From: Zingiber officinale | Taxonomy: Eukaryota; Streptophyta; Magnoliopsida; Zingiberales; Zingiberaceae | DNA length: 64,000 nt | NCBI RefSeq assembly: GCF_018446385.1 | Contig: NC_056003.1 | Location: 23,495,198-23,559,197 of the forward strand | Direction: 5' to 3' | Shown: positions 13,043 through 22,799 of the stretch, piece after piece | Position numbering within the stretch: position 1 is the stretch's first letter | Layout of the letters: every line of letters starts with the position of its first letter | Made by a program: the position numbers and the translations under genes | The notes under the pieces: model-generated | Seen by the model: the letters and a program-made list of their open reading frames with translations, nothing else | The model's database searches: none | Told to the model about the DNA's origin: nothing

Positions 13043-13119
13043 TGTTCCCACTGCTTGATAGTGCTAGATTGATCAATGTTGTTCCCATTGCGTGATAGTG
13101 CTAGATTGATCAAATGTTT
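13043..13119 (+). repeat. Two-copy tandem repeat of about 38 bp
   Basis: The unit beginning gttcccactgcttgatagtg is followed immediately by gttcccattgcgtgatagtg, each ending with the same ctagattgatcaa. A third partial start (gttccc) lies at 13120. It abuts the SINE that follows. Confidence 0.75.
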
Positions 13120-13121
13120 GT

Positions 13122-13265
13122 TCCCTTAGATGGGTCTAGTGTTTAACGCATAAGGTGTTGTCATCATGAGGTTTGAGGTTTGAATCTCGGTAAAGTCGAG
13201 GTAAATGTCTCCCTTATATGCTAGTTAGATGACGAGGAAATGGTAATGATGGTAAGAAGATTCAA
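13122..13265 (+). mobile_element. tRNA-derived SINE (family A, copy 1)
   Basis: An A-box-like tgggtctagtgtttaac is followed by a B-box-like ggtttgaatctcgg and then tcgaggtaaatgtctccc. The same order of blocks recurs in the opposite orientation at about 31430-31640 in this window, which supports a dispersed family. Ends are approximate. Confidence 0.6.
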
Positions 13266-13399
13266 GAAACTTTGTAAATCCAGATCTACTAACCATCCAT
13301 AGGAAAGAAGAAAGAACGATCTGCTACCATCACATGACGTAAGAAGGGCATGTTAAGGACAATCACCAAGTCAAAGAACAGACAAGGAGAAGGGTAAGA

Positions 13400-13996
13400 A
13401 GTCTATCCAAAACGAAGGGCCCCGAAGGACGTGGACGTATCCGTCCGAAATGAGCATCGGCATTCTCGGACTCGACCGATGGCGAGTCATCAAGACGACG
13501 ATCGCGATTCAAGCTCTTCCAAATGAGCATCGAGAGCAATGGCGAAGGGGAGACACGTAGGAAAGCAGAATTGGGAGAAACGACAACGAGATCGTAAAAA
13601 GCAGTACGATCTCTTCCTCCCGATAAAATGTTTAAGTTTGTTAAACTTTTAACAAAAGATTGTTGCATATTAGAAAGTGAAAATAAAAATTTAAAAGTAA
13701 TTCTAGCTAAGTCTTGTCCCTTAGAAGAATTAGATAAATTAAAACTAACAAATGAAAAATTGAAACTTGAAAATGATGATTTGAAAATTAAGTAGATAAC
13801 TTGAAAAACTATGCATGTTCATCTAAAACCAATTTTAGAAGATTTAATAATTTAAATTGGTACTTTAAATATCACCCGGGACAAATTAAGAACATTTCAA
13901 GAAAATATATCCCTAAAATTTTTTTGATTAATCCAGTAGGCTGGAACTTATATTGGATTCCGAAGTCATGCTTAAATTAATTTTAAAATTAAAATT
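13400..13996 (+). pseudogene. Copia gag C-terminal remnant
   Basis: Reading through the stops gives a Ser/Arg/Glu-rich stretch and then FVKLLTKDCCILESENKNLK, LEELDKLKLTNEKLKLEND and YHPGQIKNISRKYIPK. Alternating Leu/Glu/Lys gives a coiled-coil pattern of the kind found downstream of the zinc knuckle in SIRE-type gag proteins. Stops (for example after LENDDLKIK) show it is decayed. No start codon or promoter is associated. Confidence 0.55.
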
Positions 13997-15242
13997 AGCG
14001 CTTTAAGTGAGAAAATTAAACAAAGAATTTCTTTATGAGGCTTTGTCAAGGAAGTGGTTGTTACTCCAATAACAGCCTACTAGTGCCTCGCCACGACCTG
14101 GAAGTCAAAATATTGAAATAAATGTTTAATTAACTTACTAATAAAGTATTAATGCAATAATTAATTAATGCTTTAAAAAGGTTATTCAAAAAAAAAAATT
14201 TCAATTTAGAAATTTACTTACTTAAAAAAATTTTAAATTGACTAAGTCATTTTTTTTTACTTAGAAAAATTTTTCTTAAAAGTTCTCAAATGATTAAGTT
14301 AGAAATATTTCGTTCAAAAATAATCTTTACTTAGAAATTTTTTTAATATTTTTCTTAAGTTAAAAGATTTTCTAAAATTAGAAATTTATGTTCAAATTAC
14401 TTAGAAATTTTTTAAAAATTGTCTAATTCAGATTTTCAAAACTTTACTTAGAATTATTTTTAACTTAAAATTTCTTTTAAATATTTATTTCAAATTTACT
14501 AAATTTTTAACCCTTAGATTGTTCTTCTTGGAACCCCATTTTTTTGTGATCAAAGGGGGAGAAGGGAAAGTATAAGTCTAGGGGAAGGTAGATAGATTTA
14601 TTTTTTTTTCTATCTTTTTGTACTTAAATTGTAAATTAAGTTAATTTACTTAATTTTATTTAATGTCTATTCTAATACTAGCTTAACTTGGGTTGATCAC
14701 ACCAAAAAGGGGGAGATTGTTGGAACCCCAAGGTTGTTTTGGTGTGATCAACAAGTTAAGTTAGGTCCTGTGTGTTTCTAACTTTGTGTCTAAGTGTGCA
14801 GGAGCTTAGGAGCACAGGTAGTCAAGCGGAAGACGCAGCTAGCGAGAAGGACGACAGTTCGAGGGACGAGGTGCTGCGGAAGAGTACACCGGCGGACGAG
14901 AAGGAAGCGTGCGGTGGTTCCGAGGGACGAAAGCTGAAGCGGAAGATTGCTCGGGGAGCAAGAGACGCAACTAGCGAGGACGGCACGCGGTGCGTCCGAG
15001 GGATGAAGACTACGGATGAGTATGCCGGCGGACGAGAAGGAAACACGCGGCAATTCCGAGGGACGAGAAGTCGGAGGGAAGCCCGCTCGAGAAGACCGGA
15101 AGTTGGGTTCGGGTGAGCCCTTTTCCGGATGGCAAAGATCACCCAAGCGAGCGAATCCGGAGGAGAAGAACCGGACCGAGGCGGGACTAAACCAGAGAAG
15201 AGGTGCCGGATGAAAAAGTCAACATTTGTTGACTTTGGCTCC

Positions 15243-15312
15243 GGGCGCCCGGAGCAGTCCGGGGCGCCCGGAGCAGTCCGGGGCGCCCGGAGCAGTCCGG
15301 GGCGCCCGGACC
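15243..15312 (+). repeat. 19-bp minisatellite inside the LTR
   Basis: The unit gggcgcccggagcagtccg repeats at 15243, 15262, 15281 and (partial) 15300, with a constant 19-bp period. Related diverged gggcgcc motifs occur downstream in this LTR and in the LTR-like element near 51300-51450. Confidence 0.9.
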
Positions 15313-15411
15313 AGCCTTTTGACTAGGATCGAGTTTTGACTCGATCTGATCATTGGGAGATAAAGTTTATTCCCATAGGGCGCCCGGAACCCTTCAGGGC
15401 GCCCCGACCAA

Positions 15412-15425
15412 GGCTATAAATATAG
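15412..15425 (+). promoter_or_regulatory. TATA box of the SIRE-type LTR
   Basis: The motif ctataaatatag sits in the palindrome aaggctataaatatagcctt, about 700 bp into the LTR, where the U3 promoter of the element is expected. The call rests on the motif and position only. Confidence 0.5.
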
Positions 15426-15744
15426 CCTTGGTCCAGAAGCTTTTTAACGAACTCTGAATTGTAATTCCAACGCTTGTAAGCTTTAGTCTAGAGTTGAGCT
15501 TCTGTTTTCTACGCTTCAACACTGTACGAGGCTTCTCCGCCTGAAGGAGTTTTTAGTGAGCTTAATTTTCCTTGGATTAACAACCACATCGGTTGTAACC
15601 AAGTAAATCCTTGTGCCTCGCTTTTTCTTTATGCTTTTAATTTATCATCTTACTTTATATATACAAGTGTTAGCTTAAAGAGTTCGAGGAAGGGTTGTTT
15701 TTTTTTATTTTATAAGACTATCCAACAACCCCCTTTCTAGCCGG

Positions 15745-15785
15745 CCCAACGGTCCTACATCATCAACGATCAAAACACGTGCTTC
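15745..15785 (+). pseudogene. Left part of a Copia RNase H C-terminal region, split by the Tat insertion
   Basis: Frame-correct reading gives TVLHHQRSKHVL, continuous with RRYHLIKKIISRKEI after 21274 once the intervening Tat element and one copy of GCCGC are removed. HQRSKHV..RYHLIR is a conserved motif near the end of Copia RNase H. The far-left part of this Copia is missing, apparently replaced at the junction with the SIRE-type LTR. Confidence 0.75.
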
Positions 15786-15790
15786 GCCGC

Positions 15791-16612
15791 TGATCCAGCA
15801 GTAAGGACGGGGGACCCCCTTTGTGGGGAGCCAATGACACGTGAAGGTCAGAAGTCAAAAGGGACAGCATGAGTTCCATCCGATCAGAGAAGGCTCGGGT
15901 CAATCGGTCGAATGGGTCCGGGCGGAATCAAAGAAAACCTGACGGGGAGTCGGGTTTCCGACGCTCATGGTAAACAGGGTCGTCGGGCCGAGCGGGTAGC
16001 CCGCTCGGCTGAGGCGTAAAACGGTAATGCTGTGAAGGAACAGTCTCAGCCGAGCACGCGGCCGGGAATCTTCCCGATCGGACCGATACCTATGCCCGGT
16101 CGGAAGTAATGTGCCTGCCGAGCGGCTGGACGCTCGGCGCAGGGAGAGAAGAGACAAAAGGACAAGGGGACATTGGGGAACATTTTCTGACAACAGGCAT
16201 GTTCGACGACCAAGCCATACGCAAAATCCTACGACGGAAGGTTCTGATGTCCCATCAGAGAGGTGCTCAGACTGTAGCAGTATGGTGTCAGGCACGCTTC
16301 TCTGGTAAGCTCATACTAAGGTATGGTAAAGGACACGTGTACGCCTCGGTAGGTGTGCATAAGCCTCCCCACAGCTCTATATAAGAGCCCTCAGACTTCG
16401 CCGGAGGTACGTAATCTCTCATCTTTTGAGCCACTTCATCGTTTTCCTCTTGCCTGACTTGAGCGTCGGAGGGTCGTCGTCGGGAACCCCTTCCCAGCTC
16501 GACTTCCTTGCAGGTTCACCGGAGATCCATACGGCCGATCAGAGATCCACATCATCAGTTGGGAGAGCGCCACGTACCCAGAGTCCATCGACTCAGAGTT
16601 CGGACAGGATCA
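15791..16612 (+). repeat. 5' LTR of the Tat element
   Basis: 822 bp, ends TG...CA. It shares almost its entire sequence with the copy at 20448-21269. It is rich in ccgagcgg/ccgctcgg motifs and contains several ACGTG cores (gacacgtg) plus a TATA motif near its 3' third. Confidence 0.93.
16378..16385 (+). promoter_or_regulatory. TATA box of the Tat 5' LTR
   Basis: tatataag lies in ctctatataagagccctc, conserved at the matching position of the 3' LTR (21035-21042). ACGTG G-box-like cores occur about 45 bp upstream (ggacacgtgtacg). Start of element transcription is expected some 30 bp downstream. Confidence 0.6.
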
Positions 16613-16634
16613 AATTGGCGTCGTCTGTGGGAAC
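16613..16634 (+). other. Primer-binding site region of the Tat element
   Basis: ttggcgtcgtctgtgggaac follows the LTR end after two bases. It resembles the TTGGCGCCGTCTGTGGGAA tract found after the 5' LTR of many plant Tat elements, with one changed base. Confidence 0.75.
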
Positions 16635-16657
16635 GCACCTGCATCCAAGCGAAAGAG

Positions 16658-16968
16658 ATGGACGAAGCTGGACGACCGCACACCGTGATGCTCTCCCAGG
16701 AGGAGCTCGATGCTCTAATCGAGGCAAGAGCAGCTAAGCTCGTGGAGCAACAGAAGCAGAAGGCGCAAGCCGAGCGACTGGAGCAACAAGCGACGTCAGC
16801 GTCAGGAGGCCGAGCAGAAGCACCGCCTGCCCCGGTTCCATTTCATCGGGCCCCTTCAAAGTCATCGAAAAGCTCCGCTCGGGTGCCTATTATCTGGAGG
16901 ATGTAGACGGACGGCAACTGGATCGACCATAGAGTGCGAACCACCTCCAGCCTTACCGGGCGGGGTAA
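16658..16968 (+). pseudogene. Tat gag N terminus joined to integrase C terminus (deletion fusion)
   Basis: From the ATG at 16658 the frame reads MDEAGRPHTVMLSQEELDAL and then a Gln/Glu/Ala-rich coiled-coil-like stretch, as at the start of a Tat gag. From 16849, in another frame, it reads GPFKVIEKLRSGAYYLEDVD and then GRQLDRP, a stop, and SANHLQPYRAG. This matches the last 40 residues of Gypsy integrases (GPY/F-like module, normally ending ...RPWNANHLRRYY). The expected Trp codon is a TAG. The whole of the remaining gag and pol between them is missing, so one deletion of several kb created this short internal region. Confidence 0.8.
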
Positions 16969-17080
16969 AAGGTGCGCCAATGTAATGAATGTTGTATACT
17001 TTCCATTCGGCTGTATACTTGAAATGCAGGAGTAAAAAACCGAAAAATTAGCGCAAGTATAGGGCATCGTCAGCCGAATC

Positions 17081-17340
17081 GGAAGACCGTCGAGCTCCGA
17101 TGTTAAATATCGAGAGTCGTACCGGAGACTATAAACCCTCCGGTCGGAAGACCGTCAAGCTCCGACGTTAAATATCGAGAGTCGTACCGGCGACTATAAA
17201 CCCTCCGGCCGGAAGACCGTCGAGCTCCGACGTTAAATATCGAGAGTCAAACCGACGACTATAAACCCTCCGGCTGGAAGACCGTCGAGCTCCGACGTTA
17301 AATATCGAGAGTCGTACCAGCGACTATAAACCCTCCGGCC
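17081..17340 (+). repeat. 65-bp tandem repeat, four copies
   Basis: Units start with ggaagaccgtc at 17081, 17146, 17211 and 17276 and end at 17340, giving exactly four 65-bp periods with few substitutions. Each unit contains gttaaatatcgagagtc and ctataaaccctccgg. The array lies between the integrase tail and the antisense ORF. Tandem repeats in this position are known in Tat/Ogre/Retand elements. Confidence 0.95.
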
Positions 17341-17591
17341 GGAACAAAAGGCACTTGAAGATAAGCGGCAAGGGAAAGTAGTGACAAGTCGTATGCCACC
17401 TATGCCCGCTCGGGAGGCCTAGTTGGCCAAGTTGTGTGTCATAGGCCCCGACCAATCACCCACAAGCATGCAAAGTAGAAACAAAGTTGCACAAAGATAA
17501 ATTTTTCATTGAAATTAGAGAAATCAAGGCCGAGCAGCCGAATTACAAAAAAGGAAGTTTTTGGCCGAACGACCGAATTACATAAAGACTT

Positions 17592-19781
17592 CTATTCCAG
17601 AAAATCATAAAGGTCCTTAGGGATGGTGCTAAGGAACGCCGCATAGTCTTGGGCCGGGATGCTGGCGGAGTCAGGGAGCTGACCCTTGGACTTCAGATAG
17701 TCCGTTGTGGCGGTGATGGCAAGCTCAAAGGCATTATACATCCGCTCGCACACTTTTTCTGAAAATTCGGTCGAGCGGATGTGCTTCAGCCTTAGGGCTG
17801 CGACTCGACCGGGTTCCGCCTCTTGATATTCCTTGAAGGCAGCTTGAGAAGCTTCGAGAGACTCCTGCAAAGTCTTCAGTTCATCCTTATGTTTAATAGC
17901 CTCGGCCGAGCGGCTCGCCTTCTCGCCGGCCAGCTGATCCATCAGCTCCTTAACCCGTTGCTCTAGGCCCCGCGCCTCGACGTTTTTCTTCTCCAGGTCG
18001 GCGATGGCCGTCTTCTTCTGATCGGTGGCAAGACTTATCTTCCGATCGAGCGTCTTCACTTGTCTCTCAAGTTCTCCCAGAGTATAGGCCTGATCGGCCG
18101 TCTTCTTTTGCTCAGCCGCCAACAGATCTTAGGTCTTCTTGAGCTTTTTCTGCAGCTTGACATATGAAGGACCCTGGGAGGGCACGCCGCCCGAACTCCT
18201 TAGCCTCTTTAACTCTTCGTCCACCATGGCCAGACGATTGGAGATAGCGATCTCCTCTACCCATCTCTGACATAAATAAAATCATTAATAGCCGATCGGA
18301 ATTACAGCATAAAAAACTTCGGAAGAAAACACACTTACCCCAGTGGCCTGCTGCATGTGGCTATTGGCCAGATTGCCGAGTGGAATCATCGCGACACGCG
18401 CCCGAGCGTCGGCCCACATCTCGGCTAGGGGCCCCTTCATGGTGATCATGTGCTCAGGCGCGGTTGGCCGATCGGACTCGGGCATCAACTCTTCGGTGGG
18501 GAGATGCAGGGAGACCCTGATGGTACGGCGCCGACCGGGAGTCGTCTGAGCGGAAGCTGGGGAAGGATCGGAGGCCGGTGCAGAAAACTGGGACAAAATG
18601 GCCGAGCGTTGGACTCGGCGGGGAGAGGGCGGAAGGGCGCTGACAGGTATGGCCTCGAGGGGGTCCGCGGACGCGTCCAGTTGGGACGGGGTCCGATCGG
18701 ACGAGATCGCCTCCACTGCTACAGCGGAAGTGGCCGATCGAAGGGGTGTCTCCGTTAGGCGCCTCTTTTGTCGGAGAGGGCGCTCTTCCTCTTGAGCGGA
18801 GCCTTCCTCCTGAACTATTGGTCCCCTGCTGGGGGTGGCGCCTCTTGCCGCATCCCGGGGAGAGGCTTGAGCGGCCGACTCCTCGTGAGTCCCGCTCTCC
18901 CCTTCGTGTGAGCAGACCGGCTCAATGCCGAGCAACTCCATCTCCTTGGCAGCTGCGGCCTCGAGCGCCGCCGCTTTCCTCTTCAAAATCCCGGCTATCA
19001 CGGACTCCATGACAATGTCCGCTGCAAAGGAAAAAGGAGAAAATCAGTTAGCAATCAAGGCGAATGTACAAGTAAAATTCTTACCGAAGCCGCTCAGGAG
19101 GGGAGTCCGGATCGGACTCAGGCCAAATATGTACATCACCCCTTCAGGTAAGAACTTGTTGATGTCGAACTTCAGACCGGCTAGCATGTTGGCAGCGTGA
19201 AGATAGTCCGGTCAGGTCTTGAACCTCTTTAGCTCAGGGGAGATTGGCGGTCCGACCTACCACTGGGTTCGGAAGGAGGCCCGTTCGGGAAGAAGAAGAT
19301 AGAAGTAGTACTCTTTCCGATGTTTATTGGAAGAGGGCAGTTTATTAAAGAAGACTAAATCGAGTCGAGCCTGGAACATGTAAGTACCCAGCTCGGACTG
19401 TTTAGGATAATAAAAATAATAGAAGACCTCCGGTCGGAGGGGAATGTTGTGGATTTTGAACAAGACAACAACGCCACATAAAAGGCAGAAGGTGTTAGGG
19501 ACTAAGCTTCCGAGCGGAATGCCGAAAAAATTACAGACTTCTACGATAAAGGGATGGATTGGAAATCGCAGACCGACTATGAACTGGTCGCGAAAAACAC
19601 AGATAGCTCCGTGCGGTGGTTTGTGTGGCCGAGCGGAGGGGGAGGGTAAGATAAGTTCAAAATCAGAGGGTATGTCAAAATTGTCTATCAGAATATCGGC
19701 GTCGCGCCGATCGAAGCGCAACTCCATGGTGGTATACCACGGGCCGAGGGCTGCGTCTTGAGGCTGAGAGGAACTGGCCAT
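17592..19781 (-). pseudogene. Antisense ORF of the Tat element (putative gypsy-type transposon / Transposase_28-like protein), decayed
   Basis: The frame starts at 19781 (MASSSQPQDAALGPWYTTME) and includes FRDQFIVGLRFPIHPFIVEV and FFGIPLGSLVPN, like the N-terminal region of plant proteins annotated as putative gypsy-type transposon. A GT-AG intron of about 60 bp is predicted near 19023-19084, joining GFG to DIVMESVIAGILKRKAA. A second intron runs from about 18338 to 18270. The last part (18122-17592) is an Ala/Glu/Lys-rich coiled coil ending KDLYDFLE. Stops at about 19258, 19210 and 18130 interrupt it. Tat elements are known to carry an extra ORF, sometimes antisense; its function is unknown. 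The family name is from memory of motif style. Confidence 0.68.
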
Positions 19782-20447
19782 TATCCGAACAGGCAAAACC
19801 ACAAAAGGCGAGGAGAGGCAAATGATAGAAAGAAGAAAACGACAAATAATACAGCAACCAGAGAGCGAGAACTCGGCAAAAAACACGAGGATAACAGAGA
19901 AGGGGTAAGGACCTTACAAAGAAGCTGAGGATCGAAAGGAGGAGGCTGGAGATCACCGAAAACGGAAAAGTGGGATCGCCAGAAGTCTGAAACGCCAGAG
20001 GAAGCTGTGGTGCACGAGAAGGCACAGATGCGGTGAGGAGGGGGAGAAGGCGAAGGCTTTATAGGGTTGAGCCCGAGCGGCCTCCACCATTGGATGCAGG
20101 TCACGGGAACCGAAGCACACATTGGGCCGTCCATTTTAAACCTCCTCGGTCTCGTCGCCCGCGACGTCGCCGCCATACGATGACGGCAGCAGCACCAGGT
20201 GGCATTCGGTCACTGGAGTGCATTTAATGAGCGCCTTCACGAGGCACAGAGCGCATGCCCGGCCTTAATGTCGAAGATTGGCGCAAATTTAGAAGAGATC
20301 CGAGGAATGTTGGCGTTGACTAAGGTCATAGCTACCCCCGTGGGGGTCGAGCGGAGGATAGTTTCACAGAGACGCCGCTCGGCGTGACTGGCGGTCCAGT
20401 CAGTCAGACTAATCGCCTTCTTCGACTAGACTTAAAGGGGTGGCAAG

Positions 20448-21269
20448 TGATCCGGCAGTAAGGATGGGGGACCCCCTTTGTGGAGAGTCAATGACACGTG
20501 AAGGTCAGAAGTCAAAAGGGACAGCATGAGGTCCATCCGATCGAAGAAGGGTCGGGTCAACCGGCAAAATGGGTCCGGGCGGAATCAAAGACAACCCGAC
20601 GGGGAGTCGGGTTTCCGACGCTCATGGTAAACAGGGTCGCCGGGCCGAGCGGGTAGCCCGCTCGGCCGAGGCGTAAAACGGTAATGTTGTGAAGGAACAG
20701 TCTCAGCCGAGCACGTGACCGGGAATCTTCCCGGTCGGACCGATACCTATGCCCGGTCGGAAGTAATGTGCCTGCCGAGCAGCTAGATGCTTGGCGCGGG
20801 GAGAGAAGAGACAAAAGGACAAGGGGACATTGGGGAACATCATCTGACAACAGGCATGTTCGACGACCAAGCCATACGCAAAATCCTACGACGGAAGGTT
20901 CTGCTGTCCCATCAGAGAGGTGCTCGGACTGTAGCAGTATGGTATCAGGCATGCTTCTCTAGTAAGCCCATACTAAGGTATGGTAAAGGACACGTGTACG
21001 CCTCGGTAGGTGTGCATAAGCCTCCCCACAGCTCTATATAAGAGCCCTCAGACTTCGCCGGAGGTACGCGATCTCTCATCTTTGGAGCCACTTCATCGTT
21101 TTCCTCTTGCCTGACTTGAGCGTCGGAGGGTCATCGCCGAGAACCCCTTCCCGGCTCGACTTCCTTGCAGATTCGCCAGAGATCCATACGGTCGATCAGA
21201 GATCCACATCATTAGTTGGGAGAGCGCCACGTACCCAGCGTCCATCGACTCAGCGTTCGGACAGGATCA
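20448..21269 (+). repeat. 3' LTR of the Tat element
   Basis: 822 bp and nearly identical in layout to the 5' LTR. It is preceded by the purine-rich aaaggggtggcaag (polypurine tract) and followed by GCCGC, the target duplication. Confidence 0.93.
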
Positions 21270-21430
21270 GCCGCTATCATCTAATCAAGAAGATCATTAG
21301 TAGGAAAGAAATATAGCTCGAGAAAATTTTCACTGAAAGGAATCTAGCGGATCTTTTGACAAAGGCTCTACCACAAAGTAAGTTTAAGAGTCACGTCCAT
21401 GCTTACGGTTTAGGATACCGTGGCGATTAG
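21270..21430 (+). pseudogene. Right part of the Copia RNase H C terminus
   Basis: Frame-correct reading gives RRYHLIKKIISRKEI, a stop, then LEKIFTERNLADLLTKALPQ and SKFKSHVHAYGLGYRGD followed by a stop. This matches the standard Copia ending (...N.ADPLTKALP....H....G). One internal nonsense codon shows decay. It continues from 15745-15785 across the Tat insertion. Confidence 0.85.
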
Positions 21431-21448
21431 CATTAGGTCAAGTGAAAG

Positions 21449-22140
21449 TGTTAGATTTTGAGAGAAGTCCTAAGGCAATCGTCTTACGATTTTTACTAAA
21501 TATAGATTCACTATTTGAGTGCATATTATATGTTTGATTATCTTAAATTCATTCATTGAATGTCCGCAATACAGTTCATAGCATGAGAGAAATTGTGATT
21601 GGATCATAAGAAGTGATTATCTCTATATGTACAATTATGAACATAGTAGAATATCCCTAGTCGTCGAATTGATGCATTCAGACATCATCAATTCTGTAAG
21701 ACTAGCACAGATTTAGAATTAGTTCTAAGATCAACTATAATTTTTCGACTAATTCGGGTTCATGATATACTACTAGGTCCACTCATGATTATTCTATAAT
21801 TAAGTAGTTAATTATGGATGATCAAGATAGATCGGGAACTTATTGGGTCATACGCACTAACGAGTCTCTAAAAGACGTAAAACAAGTTAAAGAATATGAT
21901 TCTTAGATCAAGAGATAAATATTTGGTTGAACCATATATAAGATAAATATGGAAATATTTGTTATAATGGAAGCGTGGATGGTTACATCTCTTATGGTAG
22001 AGTTAAACAATATTTGGTTTAATCATGAATTAATCATGAAGCAACTTAGTTTAGTTGTGAACTAAACCAAGGAGTTAATGAACTAATTTTTTATTAAGGG
22101 ATAATGGATTGGATTTAAACTTTCTAATCCAACTCATTAA
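21449..22140 (+). repeat. LTR (3') of the Copia that received the Tat insertion
   Basis: The sequence begins tgttagattttgagagaag, right after a short purine run (caagtgaaag) and 20 bp after the Copia stop, as expected for a 3' LTR. It is AT-rich. The right end is uncertain and seems to be cut near the CACTA terminus at 22144. The matching 5' LTR is not in the window. Confidence 0.6.
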
Positions 22141-22143
22141 AGA

Positions 22144-22375
22144 CACTACAACAAAAACTCTCATAGACATCGGTGGAACAACAACGGTTTTAAGCAAAAA
22201 CCGATGTTTTTGAGTATTTTACACCGGTTTTTCCAAAAACCGGTGTCTATGAGCGCAGATTTTCGCTCATAGACATAGGTTTTTTAGGCGATGTCTATGA
22301 GCGCCTTTTTTTTCGTTAATAGACACCGATTTTTACATCGGTTTTTTAAAACCCGATGTCTATGAACAAAAATAA
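22144..22375 (+). mobile_element. CACTA (En/Spm) transposon terminus with subterminal repeats
   Basis: The sequence starts CACTACAACAAAAACTC, a typical CACTA terminal inverted repeat. The next 230 bp alternate short direct and inverted copies of gatgtctatgagcg and accggtgtctatgagcg, the usual subterminal array that binds the transposase. I did not find the opposite TTGTAGTG end within the following kilobases, so the element is truncated or the partner end has diverged. Confidence 0.8.
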
Positions 22376-22799
22376 AATAATATAACTTTTCCACCAATAC
22401 TTAGCCAAAATTTGCAACACTTCACTCTTCCCTCCAAACCTAAACCTATATTGCATCGTCCACACCAAACCTACTCCGCCGTCTGCTACCGCCACCACCA
22501 TATACAATCGCGATGCCACCACCACTCTCCTCCTCTCCGCCAGTCGTCCAACCATCTCTCTCAGCCTCATCTCCCTCTTCCCCTTTATAGATCGACACCC
22601 CTTCCTCTCCCAATCGGGATCGACGCACGACGCCCCTGCTGCTCCGTCCAACCACACCGCATCTCCTCCACCTCCTCCCTTTGGGTGAGAAGAGGAGCCC
22701 TTCTTCGCATTTCGAGAAAGGAGAGGTGACGAGTTGGTCTTGCTTTCTAGGGTTTTGTTGTCGTCGAATCTTAGATTAGTAGCAGCGGAGGGAGACAAG

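Larger units (their letters stand above)
13370..15727 (+). mobile_element. Internally deleted SIRE-type Copia remnant with its 3' LTR
   Basis: A Lys/Glu/Asn-rich gag C-terminal region (13370-14000) is followed by non-coding AT-rich sequence. Then comes a purine tract (aaaaagggggaga) directly before a long LTR. Protease, integrase, RT and RNase H coding regions are absent, so the polymerase part was deleted. The assignment to the SIRE/Maximus lineage rests on the gag style and the 1 kb LTR and is an inference. The right end abuts Copia RNase H sequence. Confidence 0.65.
14718..15727 (+). repeat. LTR of the SIRE-type Copia (about 1.0 kb)
   Basis: The LTR starts tgttggaaccccaaggttg directly after a polypurine tract and ends ctatccaaca, giving the standard TG...CA ends with short inverted TGTTGG/CCAACA. 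It holds a 19-bp minisatellite and a TATA motif. ORFs of about 100 residues on both strands between 14772 and 15326 come from its high GC content and are not genes. Confidence 0.72.
15791..21269 (+). mobile_element. Non-autonomous Ty3/Gypsy element of the Tat lineage (5.5 kb)
   Basis: Two 822-bp LTRs (15791-16612 and 20448-21269) start tgatcc and end ggatca, and are flanked by a perfect 5-bp duplication GCCGC (15786-15790 and 21270-21274). Directly inside the 5' LTR is attggcgtcgtctgtgggaa, a primer-binding region typical of Tat/RIRE2-like elements. Inside are a gag start fused to an integrase tail, a 65-bp tandem repeat, and a long antisense ORF with introns. Protease, RT and RNase H are absent, so it must have moved with enzymes from an autonomous relative. 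The two LTRs are equal in length and differ by scattered substitutions, suggesting moderate age. Confidence 0.93.

Noticed and set aside
14772-15326. Several 65-118 codon ORFs on both strands
   Set aside because: They overlap each other inside a GC-rich LTR; Arg/Gly/Ser-rich composition reflects base content.
15900-16737. ORFs in the Tat LTR (and matching ones at 20557-21316)
   Set aside because: They appear in both LTRs because LTRs are repeated; they overlap on opposite strands and lack domains.
18343-19200. Plus-strand ORFs in the Tat interior
   Set aside because: Shadows of the GC-rich antisense ORF, which has the coherent frames and splice sites.
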